From Sipunculus nudus (Eukaryota > Annelida > Sipuncula > Golfingiida > Sipunculidae): 64,000 bases of DNA. This document shows, piece by piece, positions 47,312 through 60,205 of this stretch; the first letter of the stretch is position 1, and every line of letters begins with the position of its first letter. The stretch covers positions 13,012,729 to 13,076,728 of the forward strand of contig CM049314.1 in assembly GCA_026874595.1 (NCBI GenBank), read 5' to 3'. Made by a program: the position numbers and the translations under genes. A model generated the notes under the pieces. The model had not been told where the DNA came from, ran no database searches, and worked only from the letters and a program-made list of their open reading frames with translations.

Positions 47312-49493
47312 ACTTGAAGACAAGTAAACAACGCCAATATAATATAAAACTTTATAACAATTCAAAGAAAATAATAAAAAACCTGATTTTAATAATGATA
47401 CTTGACTAGAATAACTGGTGTCTGACTGTATCTTTCTTAATCCAGAAATAAACAAGGCGGTGAGATTGGGATTTAATGGGATTTAACATTCAAGCTAGAT
47501 TGAGATTTTCTTAAAGAGATCGATTTAGCGTTGTTGAGCTTTCTTGACTATTTATGAGCTTATGTGAGCATTATGTGCATGTTCAGATCTACTTGAATTC
47601 TTAATCTATCTCAATACTCTAACTCATCTTCAGCCACCCAAGCCCTAAACTTACCATCACCACGGTCAGCTCAGAATTCATTGACACCTCTGGCCACAAC
47701 CAATTTTCACTGACTACCCTCTCTGTCTCTGACCGACTTACTGACTGAGTCCCAACTACCATCTGCCAAACCCCTGAACAAAGGAACAAGCCTTTATGTA
47801 GAGCGGATCAACAAATCAGAATCAACTTCACTATTTAAGTAAAACATCAAATACGGAGTGGCACATGACATGACCGTGAGCTACTCTGCACCGAATAACT
47901 ATTGGAAGAAATAACAAGACGACAGTATAGGTATTATCTGAAAAAAAAGTGACTAATATTACAGTCGGCTTCCCTATGTTCACACCACAGCTATGGTTTT
48001 CCTGTACTAAAGTAAAACAGTCCTTCATCTAACTGGAAAAAATAGAAATTAAACCACAGGCTACATACGGTTGAGATATTTATAAAGATTAATTAAAATA
48101 GATCATATATGCTTAATAAAACCAAAAATCACTGCACAAGCGTCTCAGTCGAGCCACATGTATATAACCTCTTTATAATTTCGTCTTTTTTGCGTGTATG
48201 TCCATATTTAGAAACCACGAACTGGCAAAATCTTCATTCTCATTCCACGAATTCAAATACCCCATGATACGCGATTTGCATACCAGTGGTATGATATGGT
48301 GTGCAGCCCATGTAACTTTCATATCATATAGATACATGTTTATAGCAAATTATGTGATAGACAAAGAAACAATACATAGTATTATCATTTTATTCTTTGT
48401 TGTTTTGTTATGACAAGGTCCATTTAATGCTTGTATCTTGCTTTAGGTTGGACAAAGGGCAGTCATCGTTCACGGGTTATGAAGTTTGAATAACAACACT
48501 GTACGTCTTGTGCAGCCGAGATATTCTACCGTAGGTGATCTTTCTTTCTATTGTGTGATGAATTGACTTACAGTAAGATTACTCTTTGTCACCTCGTAAA
48601 TACAAAAGTGATCTATATCGTCTGATCATATTTGATTACACGATGATCTGTGATCCTTGCATACACATTTTATCTTACAGAAAACCAGGAAGAAAGCTTA
48701 CGTATTTTCAGTTTTAACACTAAATTCCCATATTGTATGACATGTATATGTTTTCAATTTTTATCAATATATGATATAAATTCCTTCCTGGTTTCCGTTT
48801 TCAACAGTAAATATATATTTGATGTAACTGTATGTACAAGCGATTCATAAATGTGGTCAATCGACAGTTAAATCATTTCTTTAAACACAATTCGCGGCCT
48901 CACTTTCGGATGTTAACTATGTAATGATGGTCATCCCATCGTAAGCATGAGGTAATTTGCATGTACGGTATGTATATCGACAGGACAAGCCTATATCTGA
49001 GGTTTTGTCTCGCATGTGTCAGCATGGTAAAGCAAGAGTGTTTAATAAAGAGGTGGATTATTGAAGGGATAACGGGTAAATCATGTCATACATCAATTTA
49101 AGTTGACAAAATGTAATCTAAATGAATGTAAATTGACCTATCTACCACAGCCTAAATGCCCCGCCCTTTAAACTTATTATTATAATGAGCCCCCAACACG
49201 CTCCTACACATATGGACTTCCATGCCTATGGCAGCGAGAGCTAATAACATAATAATGACGTCACAAAGGGCGATGGCGCATGACGTCGTATTGACTAATG
49301 TCATCAACTGGTATCACCTGACCATTGTTTACTATATCGAAGTGATATATGAACTGTGTTGCAATATATATTGGATTATTTGTCCCATACGAATTATGTG
49401 CCAGGTAAGACATTATTATTCACTCGGTAGTGGGAGGCATGGCTCCCGCAACCTATAGCCTAGAAACTTTTTATACTGTCTCTTTCGTATAAC
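47312..49493. repeat. 2.18-kb tandem duplication, second copy
   Basis: Homologous end to end with 45134-47311. It ends '...tctctttcgtataac' and continues into unrelated 'aaaaatcccgag'. Its CRE-like cluster is at 49256-49304. Confidence 0.9.
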
Positions 49494-51572
49494 AAAAATC
49501 CCGAGAAACATGACGACATGGGTACTGGTAGTATTTACAGACTACACGTGTTCTGTTTGAAAAATTATGCAAAATTTTGTTTTTGTCAGATGACTGACGC
49601 TTTACAATGTTTAAGGTCACCTGATTGGTTGTTCCTTAGTCTCATGCTTATGTTTATTCATTGAATGAATTTGCGATTAAGGTCGCAAAGAGTTCATCGA
49701 TAGGTCGATTGGATATCATTACTTTTTAAACAGACGAAATATATTGTTTTCCTCTATTCAATAATGTTTGAACCAGACCCATGCCTGAACGTACATGTTT
49801 AACAAAATTTCGTTCCAAGAAAACATTTTATAAATACATGTAATTAATGCACGATGAAAGACTTTCTGGTATAATAGGCAGGGTTTTTGCACCACATTCC
49901 AAATATTTTGCCATCAAAGATTCATTTAACTTGCCTTTAATTTTATAAGGGTGCTTGCGTGTATCAGAACCGTCATTCACTAGTGTATTCCAACATTATA
50001 CCTTAAAGTAGCCCTTAGATAGGCATTATTGAAGGACAATGAAGAATCACTTCATTCCGAATTGGGATTTGAGTCCGGGCAAGAGTCCACTTGTTAAGGG
50101 ACTCGAACTCAGACTGGAACTCCAAGGTAAGGACTCTAGAAATAACGCCAAGTCGAACTAGAGTCATGTAGAAAATAATGTTAAGACATTTGCATTTGCA
50201 GACTGTTAACATGATATTACAATAAAAAATCTGAATATTACTACGCCTTAGTTTTGCATCTGGAGATGAACTTGAATATACATTAAAAGTAAAATCGTGT
50301 ATATAGATTTACATAAAACACATATAATAATCTCGAATTTCCATATTTCAGTTTCTTTTAGTAAGGACAGTTGTATTGGACTCGAGTTCCAAATGACTCC
50401 ATCTCGAAGAGACTTGGGCTTTGACTCGAACATGAAGGGCCCGTGCTAGTGTGGTTCGGATTCGGGTTTACACACGGGCTTGGAAAATGCGTGCTAAGCT
50501 ACAGCACTGTAGCAGATTTTACCAAATTTCAAACATTTCTGACTCTCATGAACTAACATTATATCCACATTCACATTTTACATTTTAGTTAAGTAACAAA
50601 AGACCTGATAAATTACCAACCTTTCCTCAAAAAAGCATTAAATATGAAAACAGAAAAAAAAAAAAGATTTTACAACCCATTTACCACCTATTCTGTCTAA
50701 GGCATAACAAAGCCAAGTTTTTGAAAACATTTATCGTTAATCATGTTCAAGGCATAAACTTCATTACCGTTTAATATGGTATTAATCCTAAATCTGGTGA
50801 ACTAAGTTCCTTCTTTTCAATATGTTATTCTTTTTAGTTAAAGGTAACAACCATTGGTGCATCAGGTGACTGTCATATACAAGTCAATTTAAAAAAAAAC
50901 ACCGCGACGATGACTTGCTATAAAATATATCGTGTGTATATATGCTATACGCCTTTATATAATCATATAAGTGGGGGTGATGAACAAATATAAACAGGCG
51001 TTGTGCGAACCATATTATTTCCTTGAAAACTATCAGTTTCGAAAGAAAAGTATATGGACAATCTTTAACATATCAAGTATATCAAGTCAACATGTGTTTA
51101 CACCTGGGGTGACCACTTAATGCAACTTAAGGAGTAAAGTACCTGAAACACTATGCATCATTTAAGAAAGGTATATCGACATTTTCTGTGAGTTAAGAGC
51201 TGTTATATACCTGTAATGAGTCACAAATACATGTTGATACATTGTGATAGCGTAAGAACTGCACTGGCGGTTCGTCGTGCCGTATACATAAACCTTTATC
51301 AGGGTCATTTCATTCCTTTCATAGCATAAGGTACGACTTGTGGTCGAACATTATGGACAGGTCTTTTTATACGAAATAATTTATGTACAAGCACACGATT
51401 ATTACAAGAAATATGGTTATGAGATCAAAAAAGCCTAAGATCAATTTGAGTTTGATTTTAGGTCAACCACATGGCTTTATCAAAACATAAGCGTGCTGCC
51501 CACCCATTTTCTTGACGATTTGAGACTCTAAACCTTTCACATGCAGGAGTTGTACTTTGCTTCTTTTGTACT

Positions 51573-51628
<56 letters not shown>

Positions 51629-52767
51629 CATATATATATGTATAAGTTATACGTCAATCCCTATGAAGATATTTATCTGACAAGAATATGGATTAGAATA
51701 ACATCAAACACATAACAAAAAAAATCAAATGCAATTATAAAAACAGATATTTACCTGTGCTACCTGATTAAGTGATCTCTTGATAACACCGACTTTTATT
51801 ACATAGCATTATTACAATGCGATGGCATTTTACATTTCTTTTACATGAGCTAAAGCAAAAACAATGGAACCTACCCTAATTAGCAACTCAAGAAAGTAGA
51901 CACAGCTATATAGTGGCCAGTGTTTGTCAGTCTCATGTTCTCCTCTGCATTATTAGTCATGACCTCCATATAGTGGGTACCTTTATACATGGGTCAGTTT
52001 GGCCCAGTCCCGGTGATATCCAAATTGGTAGGATTTTCCGTGTACTTCGTGGGAGTTCAAAAGGTCCCTCAAAACCCGATGCAACATGTGATAAGGATAG
52101 GTGTGAGATATCTGATAAAAGAACACACTTTATCAATGTCTATAGTAGACAGGTTTATAAGGTTTAGTTGTCCAGACTCACGAAAATCGATCGAGAATTA
52201 CATTATATTCCAAATACAGGAACGTCCATTCCTTGAAATATGTCAGCAGGACCTCATAATCAGCAAATGTCTTTTTTTTTCCCTCCAGAACTCAAACATT
52301 CCCCCATAATTTGCCTTTATAATGAAACATTTAACCAGGTTTAATGCTTTGGTAATAATAAATTTTGAAATTGTGAAGAATTTTTCCTCATGCCAGCGAA
52401 GGTTGAAATATAACGGTACATTTAATAAAAAATATGTTATAAAAAGAGCAAATATGTCCAATGTCCTATTGCTAACAAGGATTTGCCTATTTTGCTTAAA
52501 TCAAGATATATGTGATATTTAATCAAAAGATTCAAAAGAATCTAATATTGCATAATCATCATTAAAATCATGTTGGATATTAATACTGAGGATAAATTCA
52601 TAATGATATATTCTTGGTCATTTTCTGAAAGCACTTTTTTTCTTGATAACCTTTCCAGGTAACCTTTAGCACAGGTCCCTTAAGCATTAAGCATAATGAG
52701 TTTTAATTGGAATGGTATATATTTTTGGGCTGATATTGTTGATGATTGTCGGAGAATTTTACTAATT
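49494..52767. other. Noncoding stretch, partly duplicated
   Basis: 50500-51700 is a diverged copy of 29440-29960. 50020-50460 contains repeated 'actcgaactc'-like words. A (TA)n array lies at 51574-51612. No gene is seen. Confidence 0.5.
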
Positions 52768-53208
52768 GGGGGATGAGTCACATAGGACGCGAGGTAACTT
52801 GACCCTCTAGTATCCCATCGAATATGGCCTACTCACCGACAGGGATATTTGATAGAAACTCTGACATCACACTTTCTACATTGAGTTGTGTGTGGCTCCT
52901 TAGGAACATCATGTCCTCCTGACTCAGGGTTCCCTCAAAACGAACGTCAACAGGCAGAAAATTACCCTGATTATGCTCGAGACATTCACAAGAAAATCCT
53001 GTGCGAGTGTGGTTACGGTTTCACAACCAAGGCTGAACGTAAGATCGCCCGAGGATCAAAGAGAAACCTTGTCACGTTGTCCTTAGAAAAGACATTTTGA
53101 ACTCTTAGGTTATTATAATCGGTAACGCACGCTTTAAGGCTATAGAAGCCTTGTTCAAACCAGATTTCCTCGGTTTAGAAGATAATGGTATTCATAAGAC
53201 AACATAAA
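52768..53208 (+). pseudogene. Actin pseudogene, copy 7 (exon 2 with internal deletion)
   Basis: The copy starts within exon 2 at the 'GDE' of the G-D-E-A-Q-S-K-R-G region and proceeds through decayed 'IL-L-YPIE' and 'EEHP-LLT' segments. A deletion of about 75 codons then joins 'MLETF' directly to the 'ERGY-FTTKAER' segment, removing the second phosphate loop. The frame then runs 'CGYGFTTKAERKIARG' and, after a frame change, '[15 protein letters not shown]' and '[15 protein letters not shown]'. It therefore keeps the hydrophobic-plug segment that copy 6 lacks. Nothing is recognisable after about 53208. Its 3' flank resembles 31600-31850. Confidence 0.88.
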
Positions 53209-54612
53209 ACAACATAAAACAGTACAACGAGTTAGGCCGGTTATCATCCACAGGAAATGCCTCTAGCAGAGACAATGACATAGAGAAAAATTTATGATTG
53301 AAATTATTTTGTGTGTAATAAGATTTGATTTTGGAAATGCGTTTTGAATGTGAATCAAGATTATGGGAGGTTTAGAAAGAAATCTGACGTAAGTAAGCAT
53401 GAACTCTGAAGTACACTGGAGCGAACGGTATCGACATCGGACTTTGTTGCGTGAGACCACAAGAGCCAGTTATATATGGTAGTGAAACCATTCTTTGTAA
53501 CCACAACAGCTGATCAAGGCCGTTGTAAGTCACTTTGACCAAGTAAGACACGTAATATCGTGATGTTATTATCAAATCAAACATTACACACACCAATATT
53601 CCATTCATGGCAGCTAATAAAACCTGGATGTGGGGAATGGGCATTCCCTGTATGGCTGAAAAAAATCGACAATTGTCCCAATTAAATTAGATTTATCATC
53701 CTCCAATTAAGAGTAAATAAGAGATTTGTTGTAATTTGTCGCTCCAGGTAGTAAGGAAAAGGAGAATAAATGGGTGAAATGGGCTCCTTGAGGTTCTCGA
53801 AACGACAAGGATTTTCAGGTCTTTTTATTTTTCCAATATTCGTTACAGACGTTTGTAGAGTGTTTATTCATATATCTTTTAAAACCGCCCGTCGGCTTTT
53901 CTATAAGTAACATATATTATTTAATTATATATTTCTACCGATTTATATTATATTATTAATGATAAAAATATTTTTGTCTATAGATAAAGAGGGATAGAAA
54001 GTTTGTAATCAATGTACATTATATCGTTATCATGATGACTAAGAACATACACCATGTATTAAGCTGGAGGAGAGATCACTTGAGGAAAGAACGAACGTTT
54101 TAGGTCTGCTTGACCGCCTGCTTTGTTTAGGTTTATGTGTATTGGACAAGCCCAAGGAACTTACGGTTAACAAAAGTCAGTAAGCAGAATAAACATTAGA
54201 TAAAACAAGTGTCTTTAGTGCTGTTTTTTGTCTAACCAGATAGTCTGTTTCTTTTGGTTAACTCCAGCAATGATCACACAATATATACTGATATCTTTGA
54301 CTCTGAAGTATCCCTAACGGGACATGTATATACATGCAAATCCAATCAGAGCTTTCCGTATTCAGCGACAGTATGTAGACACTAAGCAAGCAGATCAGCC
54401 GACTTAACATAAGAGATACAAGCGGTAGCCTGTTAGGCCAAGGTTATTTCCTGATAAATGGAACTTGAAAAAAAACCAATAGGACTTCATCTTTATTAAA
54501 CCTGCTAACTTCGATATATCTGGAGCCTCGAATATAGTATAAACTTTTTCAGGGTTATCCAATTTGGAATTTGTTAAATTTTGATTTTCCATCAGGAAAG
54601 ATACATACATGG

Positions 54613-54616
<4 letters not shown>
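53209..54616. other. Noncoding stretch
   Basis: 53330-53580 is a diverged copy of 31600-31850. The remainder is AT-rich with no recognised content. Confidence 0.5.

Positions 54617-54676
<60 letters not shown>
54617..54676. repeat. (TA)n microsatellite
   Basis: Sixty bases of TA, followed by the same 'gagagagagg' tract as at 22175. Confidence 0.93.
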
Positions 54677-54678
<2 letters not shown>

Positions 54679-55015
54679 AGAGAGAGGATGCCATCATTTT
54701 AATCATAACTTTATAAATCTATCTACACCGGTTATACCCAAACGAGTCATTATAAGATTGATTGTAAGGCGACCATCTATTATCAAAACAAAGAAAAAAG
54801 TGAATGTTTCTTTGCAAATTGACGAAAGGAGTATTGATTGATTCACGTTAAAATAACTAGTGTGCTGTTCTTGAGAGTCTAGCATCATAACTAGGACCTT
54901 CAACGAATTCGCATCAACATCATCATAAAATCTTTGATCGTTCATGACATTAGGGAGAATATTTAATTCAGACTATTACTAATAGTCTGAAGTTTTATTG
55001 GAGTTGTTTTCTACC
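54676..55015. repeat. Segmental duplication, copy B (paralogue at 22176-22543)
   Basis: Shares the ordered landmarks described for copy A but lacks the MITE, TA array and LTR that follow there. Confidence 0.8.
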
Positions 55016-55486
55016 CTATATACAGGGATATTACAATCTAACTGTTGTTCCTATAAAATAGTTTCTCTGACTTGTGTATTTCATATGAAAATATTTTCCT
55101 CACGTATTGACTGTCTGAAGCAATTAAATATTGTTAACATATATTGTAGGCATAATTTGCATATTTCAAGGGCCTCGTATTTGCAGATTGATGTGTATAT
55201 CTTAATGGTTCGAGACTAAAGATTTAAATGATCTATGAGTTCCGGTCAAAGTACAGGATATGTCTGCCTACATGTAAGTCAACCTATAAGCGGTTTTTGA
55301 TGTGGTTATCTCCAAGGTCAAAGGTGTAAGCAAACATCAAACTTTGTCATGCAAAAGACTTAGGTTAAAACACATAAGATCGTTCTTATGTATTGAAGAG
55401 GTAACAAAGTGTCGTTTTAATGCCTACGTCATAACGTTTTTACGGTATAAACAGAGTGTCATGAAGTTGCGACTGGCTCTCGAAAG

Positions 55487-55574
55487 AGACCTTAAATGGG
55501 CTATTATTTTAATTCTCGATATATACATATAAACCTTAAATGGGCTATTGTTTTAATTCTCGATATATACATAT
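55487..55574. repeat. 44-bp tandem duplication
   Basis: 'ccttaaatgggctatt-tttt' followed by 'aattctcgatatatacatat' occurs twice back to back. Confidence 0.85.
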
Positions 55575-55684
55575 ATGTCAAACTTTCGCCTGTAGGCGGT
55601 TTGATATGATTTCTATGAACCACCAGCACTTTGCACTTCTGTGCCGGAACCGAAACTTCAACTAGAAAATTCATTTTTTTATAA

Positions 55685-56085
55685 TTGGTGGAGGTAACCG
55701 CCTTCATTTTTAATGCAAACTTTACTTCTTATACATGCATATCTGCAGAATTCCGGTCTCGGACTATGTGACAGGGCAGTATCATCCGCTTCTTCTCATT
55801 TTATGTCCTGCAGTTTAACAGGGCCGGTAGCTACTGCGCCGGCGGGCCCTGGGTGCGTAATCGTCCTAACCGCTTGGTCATACCAACGAAGTTCCCCTAA
55901 AGGCGCAGTTTTTGGCGAGTGAAACACGGCCGTGGGGTACGACCTTCCCATTAAGCCAGTAGAGCACTAATCCCGGATGTGGGACGACCGTAAAAAATAT
56001 CACGGCCTCGGTTGCATTTCGAACTCAGGACCTCCCGGCTTTGAGCCCTGTGCTCTACCCCTGAGCCACAGAAGACGTGTAGAAA
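55685..56085 (-). mobile_element. tRNA-derived SINE, copy 3
   Basis: Minus-strand A box is the complement of 56052-56068 ('tggctcaggggtagagc'), and a B box with one mismatch lies at about 56015-56030. The body matches copy 1 almost throughout because both lie in the segmental duplication 23637-24213 / 55571-56147. Confidence 0.75.
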
Positions 56086-56147
56086 GTTCATCTTACTAAC
56101 CAAAGGATATTGTAATAATTGACGTAGACTGGGCTTGGTATATATCA

Positions 56148-56263
56148 AAACAATTATATCCTTTTGAGTTATTTAGTTATTGTATTTTTTCTGTGACGGA
56201 GCCGTAGAACTCTGAAACTAGTCTGAAACTTGTTTTAAAAAAGGCTTATAAAAGCAGTTGTGA

Positions 56264-56265
<2 letters not shown>
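56148..56265 (+). promoter_or_regulatory. Actin leader relic without a gene
   Basis: 'aaaacaattatatccttttg', 'gtgacggagc-gtagaact' and 'ctgaaac' match the leader of actin copy 1 (25009-25100). TATAAAA at 56247-56253 is a good TATA box. The homology stops at a (GA)n tract, and no actin exon follows. Confidence 0.45.

Positions 56266-56266
<1 letters not shown>

Positions 56267-56309
<43 letters not shown>
56267..56309. repeat. (GA)n microsatellite
   Basis: Perfect GA run that interrupts the duplicated actin leader. Confidence 0.95.
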
Positions 56310-56310
<1 letters not shown>

Positions 56311-56756
56311 ATAAAAACACCCCTATTTTCTTTGTTAACTTCATATGATCAATGGATTGCCTACTTGTAATAGAGAATAGTTAGTCTGTGCACTTAATGG
56401 TAACATTCATTTTAAAATCATCTTAGACAAAGAATTCACGGACTTGTTCCCACGTTGTAGCTATTGGCGTCGCCATAGTGCTTGTTCTGGCTCATAAAAT
56501 AGGAATACATCATTATCTAGTAAACACCAAAAAAATTCAAAGCAACATAAATCTTTATATTTTCATCTACGTAATATCAATATATATTAACTCTCTAATC
56601 TCTGGATAATATTGAAAGAAATGTTTAACATGAACTGAGAAGCAGTGTGTTTGATTTTAAATTTAAAGGACATATTTCGTCATGCCATCCAGCAAATCAC
56701 CGCGTATATAAGCTATCAGCTAGATAGCACACGTGTATTTCTACAAAAGCTATAAG

Positions 56757-56772
56757 AATGAATGAATGAATG
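56757..56772 (-). repeat. LINE 3' tail, (AATG)4
   Basis: Four AATG units at the downstream end of the LINE homology; on the minus strand (CATT)n. Confidence 0.6.
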
Positions 56773-57279
56773 TTTTTATTACAGACACATACATTGGTCT
56801 ATACACTGATGATCGTTATGCTAATAGTACACGCAAGTCAGAAAGCAATAATCAAGAAACATGCATGTAGATGAAAGTGATACAATGTGTCCACTATTAT
56901 CTGACTTACAATAAAATTAAATAAAGTGAATATAGATAACAAATACATTTTATATAGATATCGCTTACCTAAAATTTTAAAATTACACATGTTACTTGCA
57001 CACAAATCATAAACAGTATTTGTGCGTGTTATCAACAAATGTTGTGCTTTTCCTAACATGGATTCGAAGGTTCTCCTGGTTACAAACATTTCTGATTAAC
57101 TGCATCATTTATACATGCAGATACATTAAAATCCTAAAGCATTATTGTATGCTAGTCATACAGTTTTTCATAGGCTGTTTGGTAATAGAGACACCACAAG
57201 CTAGAGCAATCCATTGTTCCACAGTACATTTGAAATAGATACACACTTATCTTTTCTGAACAGTGAAAAAATTTAATTA

Positions 57280-57972
57280 TTAATTATTTGCTTTATAATT
57301 TAAAGATCGTAATTGTTTATACATGTCATTATCATAAGACAAGTCATAATATTTAGAATTACCCAGGTAGGTGATTTGTTTGACCTGAGTTGATACACGG
57401 AGTACCCACTCCCCATTTGTTATTAAGCGACAGAACATGCATATGTACCGTTTTGTTACCGTTTCGCAATATTGTGCAATGTGCAATATTAATAACATAC
57501 ATCTGTAAAAGCCTGTAGTCCCTTCGAAGAGGGTAAAAACAGGACGACATCATCCGCATACTTTAGGTGAGTATATGTTACATTGTTTATACAACATCCA
57601 ATTGCCTTATTATAAAGATCAACGTTTAAGCCAGCAAAATAAATATTGAACAACTAAGGTGTAAGTATCCAAACTTGCCTGACTTTGTTTGTGACCTTGA
57701 ATTTCTGAATCTGTAAATATCCTCCTAACAGATATATCTTGATTAATATACCAATACCATAGCAATTTGATAATGAAAATGAGACTGTTTCGTCCTAGGA
57801 GCTTGTTAAACAGAGTGGTAGATGGCAATCTGTCAAACGCTGCTGTAGCGTCAAGGGCACACACAAATATATTAGAACCCATATTGGTATAATAGTTTAA
57901 ACATTCTGAAAGAGTGTAAATAAAGAGTCCAGCACCAGGTACTTCCTTAAAGCTGAACTCATCATCAACCAT
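57280..57972 (-). pseudogene. LINE reverse transcriptase, palm region (downstream duplicate)
   Basis: The first frame (57972-57619) begins TTG and carries 'FVCALDATAAFDRLP', the RT block with the first catalytic aspartate, then 'LLWYWYINQDISVR'. After a frameshift near 57690 the next frame gives 'VTNKVRQ', a 'LFNIYFAGLN' block and 'YADDVVLFLP', the catalytic YADD box of non-LTR reverse transcriptases (near 57545). A further frame gives 'MYKQLRSL'. The enzyme copies element RNA into DNA at the target site (family knowledge). Stops and shifts make it inactive. The first ~370 bp of this segment are repeated at 58602-58955. Confidence 0.85.
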
Positions 57973-58584
57973 TAAGAAAATAGTAACATTTCAAGTAGTT
58001 TGAAATGACTGCTGACAGTGCAATGGTCCTACAATTACCCTTGTCATTCAAAGAGCATCTTCTACTCTTAACTATTGGTGTTATAACAATTTGCATTAAA
58101 GCCTGATATTATGGTGGGCCGATCATCATGTTTTTTTCCAAAGTCAGTCGGTTTGCTGCCACTTTCAAGCGCTCGATTACAAAAGGCAACTATCGATTAC
58201 ATCATAGTCATGATTGTTTTTACCCAGAATGTCTTTATGTTATAGGCAAAAATTATTCTTCCATTTTTACAACATATACAAATGTATAACCATTGGCGAT
58301 AAATCGGTCGTCTGAAATAATGAAGCCCATGTTATTCACAAAATTTAGTTAGGGATTTCTAAATAAAATGCTTTTTCTAATGTCATTATCAAAGTCGTCT
58401 AGAAAATTCACAGAAGAACAACCATTTTCATAAATTATAGCAGTTTGTCTTCCATGACAATATGTAAATATATCAACATTGTCTTAGCATTCATATGGAA
58501 GATATACACATAAAATGACAATATGTTCTAGCACCAAGGATCACTGTAATTCCACATGCACAATCGTCGCTCGGACTGAAAGTG
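57602..58584. repeat. 983-bp tandem duplication, first copy
   Basis: Starts 'ttgccttattataaagatc' and ends at '...ggactgaaagtg'. The next copy starts at once with the same 'ttgcc'. A shared TTG lies at all three junctions. Confidence 0.93.
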
Positions 58585-59567
58585 TTGCCTTATTATAAAG
58601 ATCAACGTTTAAGCCAGCAAAATAAATATTGAACAACTAAGGTGTAAGTATCCAAACTTGCCTGACTTTGTTTGTGACCTTGAATTTCTGAATCTGTAAA
58701 TATCCTCCTAACAGATATATCTTGATTAATATACCAATACCATAGCAATTTGATAATGAAAATGAGACTGTTTCGTCCTAGGAGCTTGTTAAACAGAGTG
58801 GTAGATGGCAATCTGTCAAACGCTGCTGTAGCGTCAAGGGCACACACAAATATATTAGAACCCATATTGGTATAATAGTTTAAACATTCTGAAAGAGTGT
58901 AAATAAAGAGTCCAGCACCAGGTACTTCCTTAAAGCTGAACTCATCATCAACCATTAAGAAAATAGTAACATTTCAAGTAGTTTGAAATGACTGCTGACA
59001 GTGCAATGGTCCTACAATTACCCTTGTCATTCAAAGAGCATCTTCTACTCTTAACTATTGGTGTTATAACAATTTGCATTAAAGCCTGATATTATGGTGG
59101 GCCGATCATCATGTTTTTTTCCAAAGTCAGTCGGTTTGCTGCCACTTTCAAGCGCTCGATTACAAAAGGCAACTATCGATTACATCATAGTCATGATTGT
59201 TTTTACCCAGAATGTCTTTATGTTATAGGCAAAAATTATTCTTCCATTTTTACAACATATACAAATGTATAACCATTGGCGATAAATCGGTCGTCTGAAA
59301 TAATGAAGCCCATGTTATTCACAAAATTTAGTTAGGGATTTCTAAATAAAATGCTTTTTCTAATGTCATTATCAAAGTCGTCTAGAAAATTCACAGAAGA
59401 ACAACCATTTTCATAAATTATAGCAGTTTGTCTTCCATGACAATATGTAAATATATCAACATTGTCTTAGCATTCATATGGAAGATATACACATAAAATG
59501 ACAATATGTTCTAGCACCAAGGATCACTGTAATTCCACATGCACAATCGTCGCTCGGACTGAAAGTG
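58585..59567. repeat. 983-bp tandem duplication, second copy
   Basis: No difference from 57602-58584 was found where I compared them. The 117-codon RT frame at 58602-58955 is identical to that at 57619-57972. Confidence 0.93.
58602..58955 (-). pseudogene. LINE reverse-transcriptase fragment (upstream duplicate)
   Basis: Identical in sequence to 57619-57972, with the 'ALDATAAFDRLP' block, but here followed by the rest of the duplicated unit instead of the YADD segment. Confidence 0.85.
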
Positions 59568-59745
59568 TTGATGGCAGGGTCAAGACTGTGGTGCCACAAG
59601 ACAGGGACCCTTCCGTATTGACGTCCCGTCAGAAGACCCTCTCCGGCGACCAGTGGAGATGCATTAATGTGTTTAAAATCTTTATGCAAATTATAAAGCT
59701 CAATCAACTGTTGTTTCGACAGCCAATGTTCTTTTTAACAAATAA
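59474..59745 (-). pseudogene. LINE endonuclease fragment
   Basis: The frame reads 'EHWLSKQQLIELYNLHKDF', then 'GLLTGRQYGRVPVLWHHSL' and 'CGITVIL'. This matches the apurinic-like endonuclease of non-LTR elements ('QEHWL...', 'GLLTGRPYGG-A-LW---L'), which nicks the target DNA (family knowledge). The glutamate of E-H-W-L is a catalytic residue. The C-terminal half, including the H-D active-site region, is not recognisable. Confidence 0.75.
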
Positions 59746-60205
59746 AATTGAGATTAAGTACAAAGTTCTTGTACTTCATTCAGAGATGTATTAATACTCT
59801 GGCAGCTGAATGTGACTAACTTAATTTGTATTGTCTTCTTACGGTTTTTCATTTCGGGTATACGAGAACCACCAGCGTACCATTATATATTTAGGCCAAT
59901 TGTTGCCATCAAACAGGGCATCTAGATTCTTAGAGAAACTATGTACTTTGAACGACGCTTACCCATCAAATCTTGTTTTTATTTTCTCGCAATTGATTTA
60001 TATTTCAAATCATTCTTTTACATAGTTCTCCACAAATATCGATTCTGTATCAACTTGTAGATGTGACACAAACAAAGCGACTTAGGGGCCTTGTAGAAAA
60101 AGCTGGTTTGGCCTCTTGTGCTCATTGTCGATATGAATTTTGAATTGTGAATTTTGCTTGCGGCCATTTCTGTGAACCTGCGAGAAGCCTAGCTGCCTTG
60201 TAGTC

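Larger units (their letters stand above)
56757..59745 (-). mobile_element. Decayed LINE (non-LTR retrotransposon)
   Basis: Minus-strand order: endonuclease fragment (59474-59745), linker, reverse transcriptase (pieces from 58955 and again from 57972), the YADD segment near 57550, the post-palm 'YLGN...LSYDNDMYKQLRSL' segment near 57300-57360, a C-terminal region (56930-57250, 'SSLWCLYYQTAYEKL', 'MFVTRRTFESML-KAQ') and finally a short tandem tail (AATG)4 at 56757-56772, of the kind that ends CR1/L2-like LINEs. Frames change several times and stops are frequent, so it is dead. The clade is not assigned. Confidence 0.85.
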
